64,000 nt of DNA from Lineus longissimus (lineage: Eukaryota > Nemertea > Pilidiophora > Heteronemertea > Lineidae): contig NC_088308.1 of NCBI RefSeq assembly GCF_910592395.1, forward strand, positions 8,013,001 through 8,077,000, given 5' to 3'. The first letter of the stretch is position 1. Each line of letters starts with the position of its first letter. Under the pieces are notes generated by a model. The model saw only the letters and a program-made list of their open reading frames with translations, was not told the origin of the DNA and made no database searches. Positions 21,000 to 32,243 of the stretch are shown piece by piece. The position numbers and the translations under genes are program-made.

Positions 21000-23385
21000 G
21001 CAGATTCTATTTCCAAGTGTCAAATGGTAACTTCAAGAGGTCAACGAATTTCAATTAACAGGTTGTAATAGACAAATGGAGAATCAAGCCCACGTTTTTT
21101 TACCGGAAATCCTCAAAGCGTGTATTATTTTGGCCTCTGACTAAAGAATACGAAATTTACATGTAAAAGCAATCTTCATCAGCATGATCGGAGAAAATTC
21201 CATGTCTTGGCGATCTTCTAGTTGACTCTCATATTGTTTAGTGCATCCCGGGGGTACTTAACAACTTGCACAAATCTATATCATGTCAAATTACGTCCGT
21301 CTTCCCTTCTTCTCATCCATTGAAGTACACCTGTCGAAGTTGAACCTGCAACATATTGGCGTAATGTTTCTCACTGTACTGCATACACCGTACATGTCAT
21401 GTTAATGCATAGTAATAAATCATATCCAGAATAGCAAGACTTGTTATGTTTGTGGTATAAGCTTGGTCGAAAATTTTTCTTATGTCAGTTTTAAAGGAGG
21501 ATCATCCTAATTTAAAGCTTTAGTCATTCCTTCACGTTGAGATGAATGTGTCGCCTTCATTTCTATCACACTTTAAGCTTCTCCGCGGGTCCGGCTCTCC
21601 TTCTGTCCTGCAATATACAACGCCGATTCGATCATCGTCATTGGTACGTACACGAAGTTTTGCAACCCGCTCTCAATTTCGTTGTTGCAACTCCATGGGC
21701 AAGGTATGCCTGGGCCAGCTCGTGCATCTCTTGTCGGTAGATTGTTTGTCGGCCAAACACTGCTTGACAAGCCCACCAGTGGTTGGAAGCTTAAGCTTTA
21801 ACTGCCCCGACAAAACCATCGAGCCCATGTGCGAACGCAAGGACTTCCAACCGTACACGATTTCAGCCTACTGTGCGGCTCCTGCTGAGATAGGGGCCCC
21901 GGCTTTCTTGATGGATGGCCAGACTATCCCCAAGGTGCATGCCCTACGTTATGTCGAATCGGCCACACAATTACCGTGCGTATGGTGATCTATGACGCCA
22001 GGCGTCACGTGGAAATAATTAATGAGATCAAGTTGTTTACTTTCTCGTCAAGAAACGAAAAGGTTTGTGAAATAGGGATTCTTATATACTTGGATGTTGC
22101 TTAGCCAACATGTTTATCGTGCTAGCGGTGATGCTGTGTGGGGGCCTTACAATTGGGGGAACAAGAACTCTGTGAACAAAGATACGCACCCCTGAATAGC
22201 ACAATCGATATGTCTGAGAAATGATTACGTAGTGCCAATTTGTCCCCTAGGCAAATGCCGATCCACATCTCACATTTCGTGACCTTTCCTCCAAGTGCCT
22301 TGCCAAGGACCTACACCTCACACTTTGTGACCCGTCTGCATGCCAAGTGCCTTATCCAAGGACCCAGTCCCCAACTACCAACATTAGGACATATTATCTG
22401 CTCCCAATTCCCACTCGGATATCATGTTGAGAGCACTCAGGCGGTGGAGAGCGATGACTGTCAGTCCAGACTTTCCCAATCCAGTCCAGTGTTTTTTAAT
22501 CCATAGTTTTCCAATACCCATAGGTGCGGGACTATAATCACTATTATAATTGACGAGTTGCACTTATCGTTGAACACCTTAATAAGCCTGGTTTTACCTC
22601 TACTGTCATCCATTATCAACTGACATGATGTAGTTTTACACAAGGGAGGTTAATACGTATGTTTGAGTACTTTGAATAAAGTCATTGCGACAATATCATG
22701 CATTTTGTAGTCCAGTTTTCATGATCACATCATGTACAGTAGTTGGTAGTTGCAGTAGTTGTTTGTTGTTGTTGTTAGAAGTATAGGTAAGTAGGGGATT
22801 CCAGTAAGGCCGCATCATAGTTTACTGTTAGCAACAACAACAACACTGGAGACATTTTACACAGAAAAACAGTGGAATGTTCCCAATGGGAGACAAGATT
22901 TACGCACACACCGGTAACTTAAACCATTCTGGCGCTAATCGCTGGCTGATATCGAGTACATCACCAGTCTGCACCATCTTGGTTTTCCGAGAATTGGTTT
23001 AGCATTGTGGACGCCTGTACATCATGTACATGGTTACTTAGTTCCGTTTTCAAGAAGTATTACACTCATGAAAAAAGTGTTACTCACAAACCAGCACCCC
23101 ATTTACACCAAACCCACAACATACCAACACCCACACAATCCGATTTTTATACCTCGAACAGCCCGCGCCACTGGTATATGCTAGTGATGATAATGCAGTA
23201 GTGAGGAGGAACACTTCAAGGGCAGCTGTGAAATTACTACACCGGCAATGAGTACTAGTATTATCAAATACGTAATATTCTTTGTGGCTGGGCTCACTTT
23301 GAAAACATTTTCGAATAGAGAACATCGACAATAAGGAACGAACAGACTATATATATATAGCAATTAATTTATTATCAAAAGAGTG
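21000..23385. other. 3' part of copy A, no recognised gene
   Basis: The longest frame here is 21542-21988 (148 residues, plus strand) with several Cys; it overlaps frames on the other strand and has no recognised domain. It is preserved in copy B (32796-33242), but the duplication is too young for that to be evidence of selection. Nothing else is supported. Confidence 0.4.
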
Positions 23386-23402
23386 TCAAGTCTACATTAT
23401 TA

Positions 23403-24257
23403 TCACACCAGCACTGAGTAATATCGAACACATCACAACAGAAGTTCGATTGTCAGAGATCACAACAGCACTGAGTAATATCGAATAGATCACAACAGCA
23501 GTTCGATTGTCAGAGACCACAACAGCACTGAGTAATATCGAACAGATCACAACAGCAGTTCGATTGTCAGAGATCACAACAGCACTGAGTAATATCGAAC
23601 AGATCACAACAGCAGTTCGATTGTCAGAGACCACAACAGCACTGAGTAATATCGAACAGCTCACAACAGCAGTTCGATTGTCAGAGACCACAACAGCACT
23701 GAGTAATATCGAACAGATCACAACAGCAGTTCGATTGTCAGAGACCACAACAGCACTGAGTAATATCGAACAGATCACCACAGCAGTTCGATTGTCAGAG
23801 ATCACAACAGCACTGAGTAATATCGAACAGCTCACAACAGCAGTTCGATTGTCAGAGACCACAACAGCACTGAGTAATATCGAACAGATCACAACAGCAG
23901 TTCGATTGTCAGAGACCACAACAGCACTGAGTAATATCGAACAGATCACCACAGCAGTTCGATTGTCAGAGATCACAACAGCACTGAGTAATATCGAACA
24001 GATCACAACAGCAGTTCGATTGTCAGAGACCACAACAGCACTGAGTAATATCGAACAGATCACAACAGCAGTTCGATTGTCAGAGACCACAACAGCACTG
24101 AGTAATATCGAACAGATCACAACAGCAGTTCGATTGTCAGAGACCACAACAGCACTGAGTAATATCGAACAGATCACAACAGCAGTTCGATTGTCAGAGA
24201 CCACAACAGCACTGAGTAATATCGAACAGATCACAACAGAAGTTCGATTGTCAGAGA
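23403..24257. repeat. 57-bp satellite array, copy B (about 15 units)
   Basis: It has the same unit as 9396-12817. It starts abruptly at TCACACCAGCACTG, directly after unique sequence ending CTACATTATTA, which marks the duplication junction. It is two units shorter than the matching part of copy A (11849-12817) and ends at the same flanking sequence. Confidence 0.95.
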
Positions 24258-24819
24258 AAACCTTAGAGCCACCGGCTGATCTGTGACCCGTTACTCTAAG
24301 CATTGACCAACCTACACAACAATTTGTATTGGATATACCTGGTCTATGAACAAAGCCAAATCGAGCTAGCTCGCAGAGCGACCCGACAGAACGTCCGCAC
24401 GAGGCGAGCGGATTTCCCGAAACTGAATGAGAATAACGACCGCGTGCTCATGACGTCATGTCGCTTAGGATACCTTGTTGAGTAACTATCCTCTGTCTGA
24501 TGATTTTGTGCAAAATGTTTACCGATGGATATTATTTATTAAGGGTGCTCCTACCACCCCGGTTACTGGCTAGTGTTTAATTCAATTAAAAGGAATATGA
24601 TTTTGAGCGTAACCGACGTTGTGAACTTGGTCTATCTTCAGGACCACGGTGAGTTAGAAGCAGTTTCTTGCATTTCTGATATCTGGTTGCCAGGGCATTT
24701 GGAATTTAAAAACATTATCTGTGTGGAATTCACGTTTAAAACACTTGGGCAGGTGGAAGTTCAGCTCGGTTAAGTAAACAAAGCGAATTCATTACTCTTG
24801 TCTCGCCTGAAACTCCCAT

Positions 24820-25225
24820 TATGAGATTCTCAAACACTGCGGACGGCAGGTTTCTTTGTCTTTTTGTCTTTAAATGTTTGTCATCAATAGGGGCAGCAGC
24901 TGTAAACAATCCATGGTGAAATCACGCTCTCGAGGAAGACAAAGGTTGTTATCATAAATCAAAGGACAGCTCGTGCCCTGGTCTCGAATGAGCGTAGCCA
25001 TATTTAATCAGCTGAGCGTATGGTTTGTAACCACCCACTTCTAGAAAAACAGGAGCAGAAAAGGCCTATACAATTTATTTCTAGACCATATCCAAAGCTG
25101 TTTGCATGAGTAAAACAATCAACCCGGGGGAAGATTTCTGATAAAACCTGCTCTGCTTATAAGGGTGACAGCACTCTCTCTCTCGGTTGCCAAAGAACGG
25201 TCAATCCCTTAAAGTTTAAACACAG
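24820..25225 (+). promoter_or_regulatory. Putative promoter and 5' noncoding exon, copy B, with 31-bp insertion
   Basis: Equivalent to 13380-13754: CAGCTG at 25009, ATAAAA at 25141 and donor ACAG/GTAAGT with exon end 25225. A 31-bp insertion at 25154-25184 carries TTATAAGG (25157-25164) and a CT dinucleotide run. The gene at 6025 and copy A both lack it, so it arose in copy B. Confidence 0.5.
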
Positions 25226-25714
25226 GTAAGTCAAGCTGTACATCGTTCGATTTTCATTTTCTTGATCCGCCTCAAAACAGTATGACTTGTCTTAAAACTT
25301 GTTGTTCTAACCATTTTCAAACAACTGGAATCACGCTGTGATGTAATCGAGGAAGCCCATCCACAAACTCGGATTTCTTTTGTGTCGTGCTATTCGTGTA
25401 CCGATTCCGCCACTTTTCTTGATGCGAAATGTTTGTGCCGTTTTGCCGATCAGAGGCATTTTGTACAATGTCTACTTCCTCGAAATGATGTGTCTTGCTT
25501 TCGGCACCGAACGGGCGCATTCGGCATGTTAGGCGTTCTCCAATTAGCCAATACTGAGTGAAATACAGATCGGAAGGTCCAAATCGCTGCTTGTTGGGAA
25601 ACTTAGCGAATTTCGGGGGGATAGTTCGTGTAATTAACGGTCTTTCTGTGAATGGTGAAAAAGCCTTTTGCTCAAATCGTTTTCTCTACTTTCAGAAACT
25701 TTGTCAATTCCACG

Positions 25715-28700
25715 ATGAAGGCATTTATCGGTTTTGCTCTGACTATGTTGGTAGCTTTGGCTGCCAGTACATGTAATCACGCTGCCGTGAGTATACACGA
25801 CAAAATTATTATTCTTCAAGTTATATTTCTCCTTCAAAATCCTAGTCCTTACTATGTATAGTAACTCACTTACCTCCCCCCTCCCTCCCCTCCATTTACA
25901 TTAAATTATGAAAAATATAATTCATAACAAGAGACAGTAGAGAAGTTTTGCAACCCTCTAACTCACACTCTGACTTCATCGCCGAGGTTGAATTCCAGTT
26001 ATCTAGTGATACATTCGATTTAATTTAATTGAGGAACATCAATATATCAACATCGTGATATTTCCCCTGCATCGTGACAATAATATTTTGAATTTCAAAA
26101 CGGACCTGTGCATAAGACGGATATAACGAAGTACATGTCGTTATCCAAGTCCTAGGCATCACCACGAATTAGAAAACGACTTGATTACTTATCAAATTGA
26201 AACGAAGGACAAGCCTATTCCCGTGGGGCATTCTTGTCTGCATATATTTGTTTGAACGAAAAATGCAGCTTAAGTGGTCCAGGGCCAGCAGTTTCTGGTC
26301 TGCAGCCTCTAACTGATTGGGTCCTCACTAATCAGAAACTGTCAATATACCTGCTGTAATAAAATATCAATAATCACTTGCTTAGAAGGGTTGACAACAT
26401 TTTCTTTTGTTTGATAAATTACTGTCCAATGTTTAATTAGGGTCTGCACCGTGACTTTGATGAATTGAAAAAACGTCTGCAACCAATGTGATATAATCAG
26501 CTGTCATCCCTCCAAATATCATTGTACTACAATACTAATATTTATTTGGCTGGCTGACTGTTTGTTTCAGCTTACAAACATGTCCATTTTTCTTACATAT
26601 ACTGTACTTCCTAACCTAAGGTTAACAGTAAGGATTATGTCCGCCAAGAATAAATTATTTCCGGTAATGCCCACTGTTTGTAATTTCCCTTTGATAGGGG
26701 TTTGAGGGTTCAATTTGCGTTTCAATAGTGATTTTAATTCAGTAGTCATGCGTGCCAACAATGGACGTGTGCATTACAGGAAATGTTATCCGAGGCCTGG
26801 TGATCATTTCCGCATTTCTTGATAATCGGGCTGGTATTGTGGCTAGACAGACACTAGTCATTAACCGTTGTACGCTCGTGCGAAAGCCCCTGGCTTTTCA
26901 ATTGTTGGGTGCTCTTAAGGAGCAACTGTTTAATCATTGAGGTAAAACACTTGAACGAAATTTCTTGATTGCAACCTTTATTGACAAATTGGCGTAAATA
27001 GGATCGCTGTGCACTGAATCTTTACATTACTGGAAAACGTAGGCCTATTCTCAGTCTGTAATTACTCTATATCCATGTCAAATTCAAGGCCGTCTTCATC
27101 ATCCAATTCCTCATTGCCAATCAGTAAATCATCCACATCAGCTGGATAGTGCAAGAGCCCTGCCGCGCCCCAAGCTCGGACAATAGCCTCCAAGGCAATC
27201 CCATCCCATGATGCAGACACAATTTCAAGGACAGCTTCCCATGGAATTCGTGGACACTGACCATCCTCACCAGTGTTGGTTGTTTTCCATGCTTTCCACG
27301 CATTGCGTGCCCTGGCTTTGAATGCGCGCATAACGGTGCAGTCTAACGGCTGCACAAATGCCGTTCAGCCAGGTGGAATGAACTGCACTAGTCCACCTGC
27401 TTCCCCGACTGCTCTTGATGTTGATCTGTGGAGAACATGTTTGTTCATACGTCCTGTTGTGTATACTGTCCATCTGCATGAACGTTTCGTCCATGTTGCC
27501 GATGATGCGGAATGCCATCTCTCCAACTGTTTGAAAAAAGTTGGCACGGAACTCGGCAATGAGATTCTCAGCGTCCTAGGTATCGTCCTGGGGCCGTATT
27601 TACAAAGCCCTCGCATCTCTGCGACCACGCAAATCTATTTTTCACCTGCATACACCCTATTGTTCACTGACTGTCAGACAAAAGATTAGCGTGGTCGAAA
27701 AGTTGCGAGGGCTTTGTAAATATGGCCCCTGGTATCTTTCGTCACTTTCCGCAGGGAAATGTTTTGTCTAGAAATTGAAATAGCAGAGATGTTAACATGA
27801 TTGGGATGAACATGATGAAAGCGCTATACACTTTATTTAACCATTTTAGCATTAAGCATTTTGAGAGGTATACTAAGAGAAACAGCTTATCAGCAGAATT
27901 GTTGTTTCACTAGAAAACAATAGACTCATTCTGAGTTTATCTTTTCTTGAAACCTTCAAACCAACCATTTGATGCAGCAAGGTTTGAGCGTTCAGGTTTA
28001 CTAGTTACAATGTCGGCTTGGGTTTCTTCAGGAAGCTGGTCCCACCACTGTTGAAACTCGATCATCGCCCTCTCCTTTAGATCTTCGATACTGACTAGCA
28101 TACCAATTTGTCTTTTATCACGAAACCACTCCGACATCTCAACTTCCATCTCAGGCCAATACCCTGAAAGACAAAACATAGTAATTCATTATTTGCAACC
28201 TGACAGCCATATTGAATATCGGATCACGCCAAATTTCGCAAGGAACCTTCCTCTATAGTCACCCCAAGATACACAACAACAAGTTTCATGGCAAAATTGT
28301 CCACAAACGTACAGACGGACATCGGACGCTACGACAATACCCGTCGGGCTGATGGGTAAAAAAGGTGCTATACAGCAAAAAATTGCTATACATGTACACG
28401 CCATAGCACCTCTATTGTACCCCTAGTTTTCAGAGTGAAGGGTTAAAGTGCAACTCACCGACATCGTGGTCCTTGACCTTGCGCTCTTGGCCCCTTTTTT
28501 TGCTGTGGTCAAAATTGTGGCGAATTGTCTCCTCCTTGCGCAACCAAGACAGGAACGTGGCCTTCTTGATGTTGTGCTCTTCTGAATACAGCCTTACACA
28601 TCTTTGTTGGTTTCGGTACCCGTCTATGTACTTCAGCTTTTCTTTTAAAGAGTAAGACGCGAACATTCTGCGTGCCGTGATTATGCAAGCTAAGCTAGGG

Positions 28701-31700
28701 CTTCTATGAAGTCTTTCAAGCAGTCATGGTCTTTATACCATGCAACAATGTTCATTTCCACTCAAAGCTCGTGACAGTTGTTAATTTCACTCTACTTCAG
28801 ATTTGTTAGTTTCACTATTGAAACACAGATTGAACCAGTCAAACCTCTATCACGCCACGTGATGGCCTTGGCTATCACTAAATTATAAATGGGCATTACC
28901 GGAATAAATTATTCTCGGCGGCCATATTTCTCACTATTAACCTTAGGTTAGGAAGTACAGTAATGTCATTCATTATCATAGACAATTAGCGACTCACCCA
29001 CCGTTTTGGAAATATTGGCAATTTTTTAAATAGCATTCCGCGAAGTTACTATTTATAGCTCACAGGGTCATTTGCATAAGATATTGATGACGTTTTAGTC
29101 ACGTGACAGTCGGACATCGACACTTATTTCTACGCATTTGAGCTTATTTCAAAGTCAATTATCTTTGACCCTGCATTGTTTTTAGCATGAATGATACCAT
29201 AGAGTCAGAGAGAGAAATATTCAGAACAATTATGTAGTATTTCCAACACTCGGACGTGTGCCAGATTGAATCTAACTGCCCTAGTTAGAAAGCCTGAATC
29301 CATTACGAAACCGCATGTTTGTCCGACATTGCCTGTAATTCAGCGATGGGGAAATAGAGGGCAGCAGCTGCAGTGACCTCATCATCGCGGAATGCTATTT
29401 ATGTCTTTACTTTGGTCGAAGAGCTGGGACTCAAAACAAATGAACATTATGAGGGTTTTGCTCAAGCAGAACGATGTTTTAATTCAGCACGCCACGCAGA
29501 TGTCATCCCGATTGCGGGTGTCCACGGGCGTTGTGGCACCATTGGAATAGTCATCTGACAATGTTATTTGTTATTCAGGGGTTGCAAGAGCACCTTTTGA
29601 TGCGGCCGAAATATGACCATATCAGGGGCAGACAAGTTTCCCATTGGCCACACCGAACGGCCCTTTTGTAGAGTCCTAAACGAAGGGGGTTTTCTCTTTA
29701 GGTTCAGTTTTTGGACTATACAATACCAAACGACGAGGCTCTCTGTCTCTCTGGTTTTAATGGACCGGACTATTATAATTTACAAAGTGAGATTATGTGC
29801 TTAACCCTTCAGCACTCCAACGCCCATAGACGCACGCAGCTTTTTTCTTCAAACGCATTTGCCGCAGTGGTTTACTAGTATTATGTTGCTGACTTTGTTC
29901 TTTTACCTCGCAACAGGCGCAGGGAGTGAAGATAAATGGCAGCTCGCCAGATTTTGATAAAGCCAGCGGTAAGGATGATTATCCATTATAAGGCAACACA
30001 TAGGAAGTAGCTTACACTCACCCTGGAAAATCGAAATCCGGAACTCCGGGCAATACGCGGCAAATCCAAGAGTCATCTCGTATTCCCAAGATTCTTTTCT
30101 CGCAAAATGGCTTTCTTAGCGCGTACCCAAATATGGTGGTATAACTGAAGCGTACATGTACATTCGGATCTAGAGATACTGGGCTTACTATCAAGTGAAC
30201 TGATTTCAAGCACCATACCTTTGCTAAGGTATCGTGACGAAGAAACAGATTTTAAAATAGGCATATACAACAATTTTAAGGTACTTCACATAGTGGAGCC
30301 TATCGGACGGAACATTTAAATTTCAACTATTGTGTTACCAAGATCCGAATGCAAACGTTAACTAGAACCTATCACCTTGTCGACAGACTGTCCCCACCAA
30401 AGTTCATGCCACTGATGCTGGTGCTGCTGATGAAACGTTTCTTTTCTTCAACTGTTACCGGATTCTCTAAATGTCTTGAATTTAACAGCCTCAAGAAATA
30501 TCTGGTCCATTTGTCGGACAAGTCCAAGCTAGTTAGTGTCGAAATAAAAATGACCTGGCCGATGTTATTTAAGAAAAGATAGCTACATGTACCTTAACGT
30601 TTTAAGATGGCGTTTAGTCTAGCAGATCAGACATAGCGACATAACGCCGAATAGAATCAGCGCCAGTCAGCGTTAGTTACAAGTCGCATATTTCAAACCT
30701 TACACAGATGAAACCCATTTTAAGCGACTAGCTAGCCCTATTTCGCCACCAGTGCAACTGCATTTCTCCAGCGAAGTTAATTGTTCCCCTTTTTTTCCGC
30801 TCTTTCAACACTAATAGACAGCGAGAAGCACAGAAAAACGGTCCCTCATTATCTTTTGTGGTTTTGGATTATTGAGCGGACACCACACCTGATAGAGCCA
30901 TTCAAACGAATTTCTTCCTAATTTCAGTTGGAGTTGCGAACGCCGTAACTGGTCTTCTCACTACACTTACTGACAGTAAGTATAAAATCCAAAATATTCG
31001 GCCTTCTGTTCATCAAGAGAACCGTGTTATTGGGCCAAATGAACATGTTACTCGTCAAGTTTCTCTCTTAGATTATAATTCCACTCGGTCGATCAAGCTA
31101 AAATCTGCGGCGGTTTGTCACTTGAGTTTGCTAATTTTGCATTTAAAATTTCGGGCCAACCTTGGCAGCTTCCCGCTAATATGGAATCAGTCCTCTACTC
31201 AAAGAAACTCATACAACCAAAATATGCGTTGTCGGACCAAGAAACTTGGTGAGATTTCATTTAAACAATACGAATCTCTTAAAGAAATGAAACGCCCCCC
31301 AAAAGAGCGATTTTTGTCACTGCACCCTGCATTAATTGTCGCTGCGATGAGTGATGAAATATCATGCGTCTGTTGGTAATACCTGTAATCGCTGAGTTTG
31401 ATGCTGAAGGTAGGTCGCAGCGATCACCGATTTTTGTCGCAGGTACCAGCGCTGACAACTGCAAGCGAGAGATTATTGTCGCATGCGATCATGGTTACAG
31501 GTGCATCGACGAAAATCGTTCGTTTGCTGGGCTTTAGGGTATTGATCCTTTGAAAACCTAACGTATGTCTTTGCCAATACTAAGTGCTACTAAGTGCTCC
31601 CCTAACATATGAACAGGAAGACCCAGATGCCTCCAAAGTGATTCGAACTAGCTGCTGATGATAAGAAAATCTGATTCCTCGTCCTCTTACACACTGAATC

Positions 31701-32128
31701 AATATTTTCCAGCGCTGAAGTTCCAGCTTAAAGTGGCAAAAGATAAATTCGGAAAGGCGCCAAACTCACGCCCAAGTAACCCGAGCCCAGGTTACTCTAG
31801 CCCAACTTACAACACAGGAGGTTACTCGACCCCAAGTTACAACACAGGAGGTTACTCTAGAACAAGTTACAACACAGGAGGTTACTCTAGATCAAGTTAC
31901 AACACAGGAGGTTACTCTAGATCAAGTTACAACACAGGAGGTTACAATAGCCCAAGTTACAACACAGGAGGTTACTCTAGATCAAGTTACAACACAGGAG
32001 GTTACTCTAGATCAAGTTACACGACAGGTAACTCGAGGTACCACACGACAGGTAACTCGAGGTACCACACGACAGGTAACTCGAGGTACCACATGACAGG
32101 AAGTTACCGGAGCTCGGCAATCTATTAG
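25715..32128 (+). CDS. Secreted Gly/Tyr/Ser-rich decapeptide-repeat protein, copy B (195 residues)
   Basis: The exon structure is the same as in copy A: 25715-25786 (signal peptide), 29917-29968, 30928-30975 (48-nt phase-1 exon) and 31713-32128, all with intact GT-AG sites. Exon 4 has only 8 decapeptides but three NSRYH(T/M)TG octapeptides. The net loss of 216 bp, a multiple of 3, keeps the frame. Near the start of exon 4, KDQFEKAPN in copy A is KDKFGKAPN here. The intact frame and splice sites suggest both copies can make protein. As for copy A, an extracellular structural or adhesive role is inferred from composition, and the family is not recognised. Confidence 0.75.
26602..28960 (-). mobile_element. 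Defective pogo-like DNA transposon, copy B
   Basis: It has the same 2,359-bp length, TA flanks (26600-26601, 28961-28962) and position in intron 1 as copy A, so it was present before the duplication. Helix-turn-helix exons lie near 28666-28459 and 28163-27937, and the C-terminal catalytic remnant at 27355-27062. The start codon of the first helix-turn-helix exon has changed (GTGCCGTGAT for GTGCCATGAT at 28676). It carries the same internal loss and nested MITE. Confidence 0.9.
27590..27729. mobile_element. Hairpin MITE nested in the pogo-like element, copy B
   Basis: This is the duplicate of 16120-16259, with the same inverted ends. Confidence 0.8.
31306..31522. mobile_element. Possible MITE in intron 3, copy B
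   Basis: The duplicate of 19836-20052, with a few substitutions (for example GACGAAAATCGTTCG at the right end). Confidence 0.4.
31760..32104 (+). repeat. 30-bp coding tandem repeat, 8 units (copy B)
   Basis: The unit family is the same as in copy A, with half as many 30-bp units and one extra 24-bp unit encoding NSRYHTTG. Frame is kept. Confidence 0.95.
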
Positions 32129-32237
32129 GCTAGACGATTTCGTGCGATCGGAAACCCTGAACCGCATCTCAACGATCAGGGCCTACAGAATAGCAGCTTT
32201 GAATAACTTAAACCTTTCACACCAAGAATGCCGCGGC

Positions 32238-32243
32238 AATAAA
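32238..32243 (+). promoter_or_regulatory. Candidate polyadenylation signal, copy B
   Basis: AATAAA at the position equivalent to 20984. Confidence 0.5.

Larger units (their letters stand above)
11849..23402. repeat. Large direct tandem duplication, copy A
   Basis: This 11,554-bp segment is repeated directly at 23403-34656. It contains the end of the satellite, the promoter and gene for a Gly/Tyr-repeat secreted protein, and a pogo-like element in its first intron. The 300-bp length difference between copies is explained by two extra satellite units here (114 bp), 216 bp more coding repeat here, and 30 bp net less in the promoter and 5' region. Substitutions noticed by eye number a few dozen, so divergence is well below 1%. 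Confidence 0.95.

Noticed and set aside
21542-21988. 148-codon ORF kept in both duplication copies
   Set aside because: The copies are too young for conservation to mean selection, there is no recognisable domain, and frames on the other strand are similarly open.
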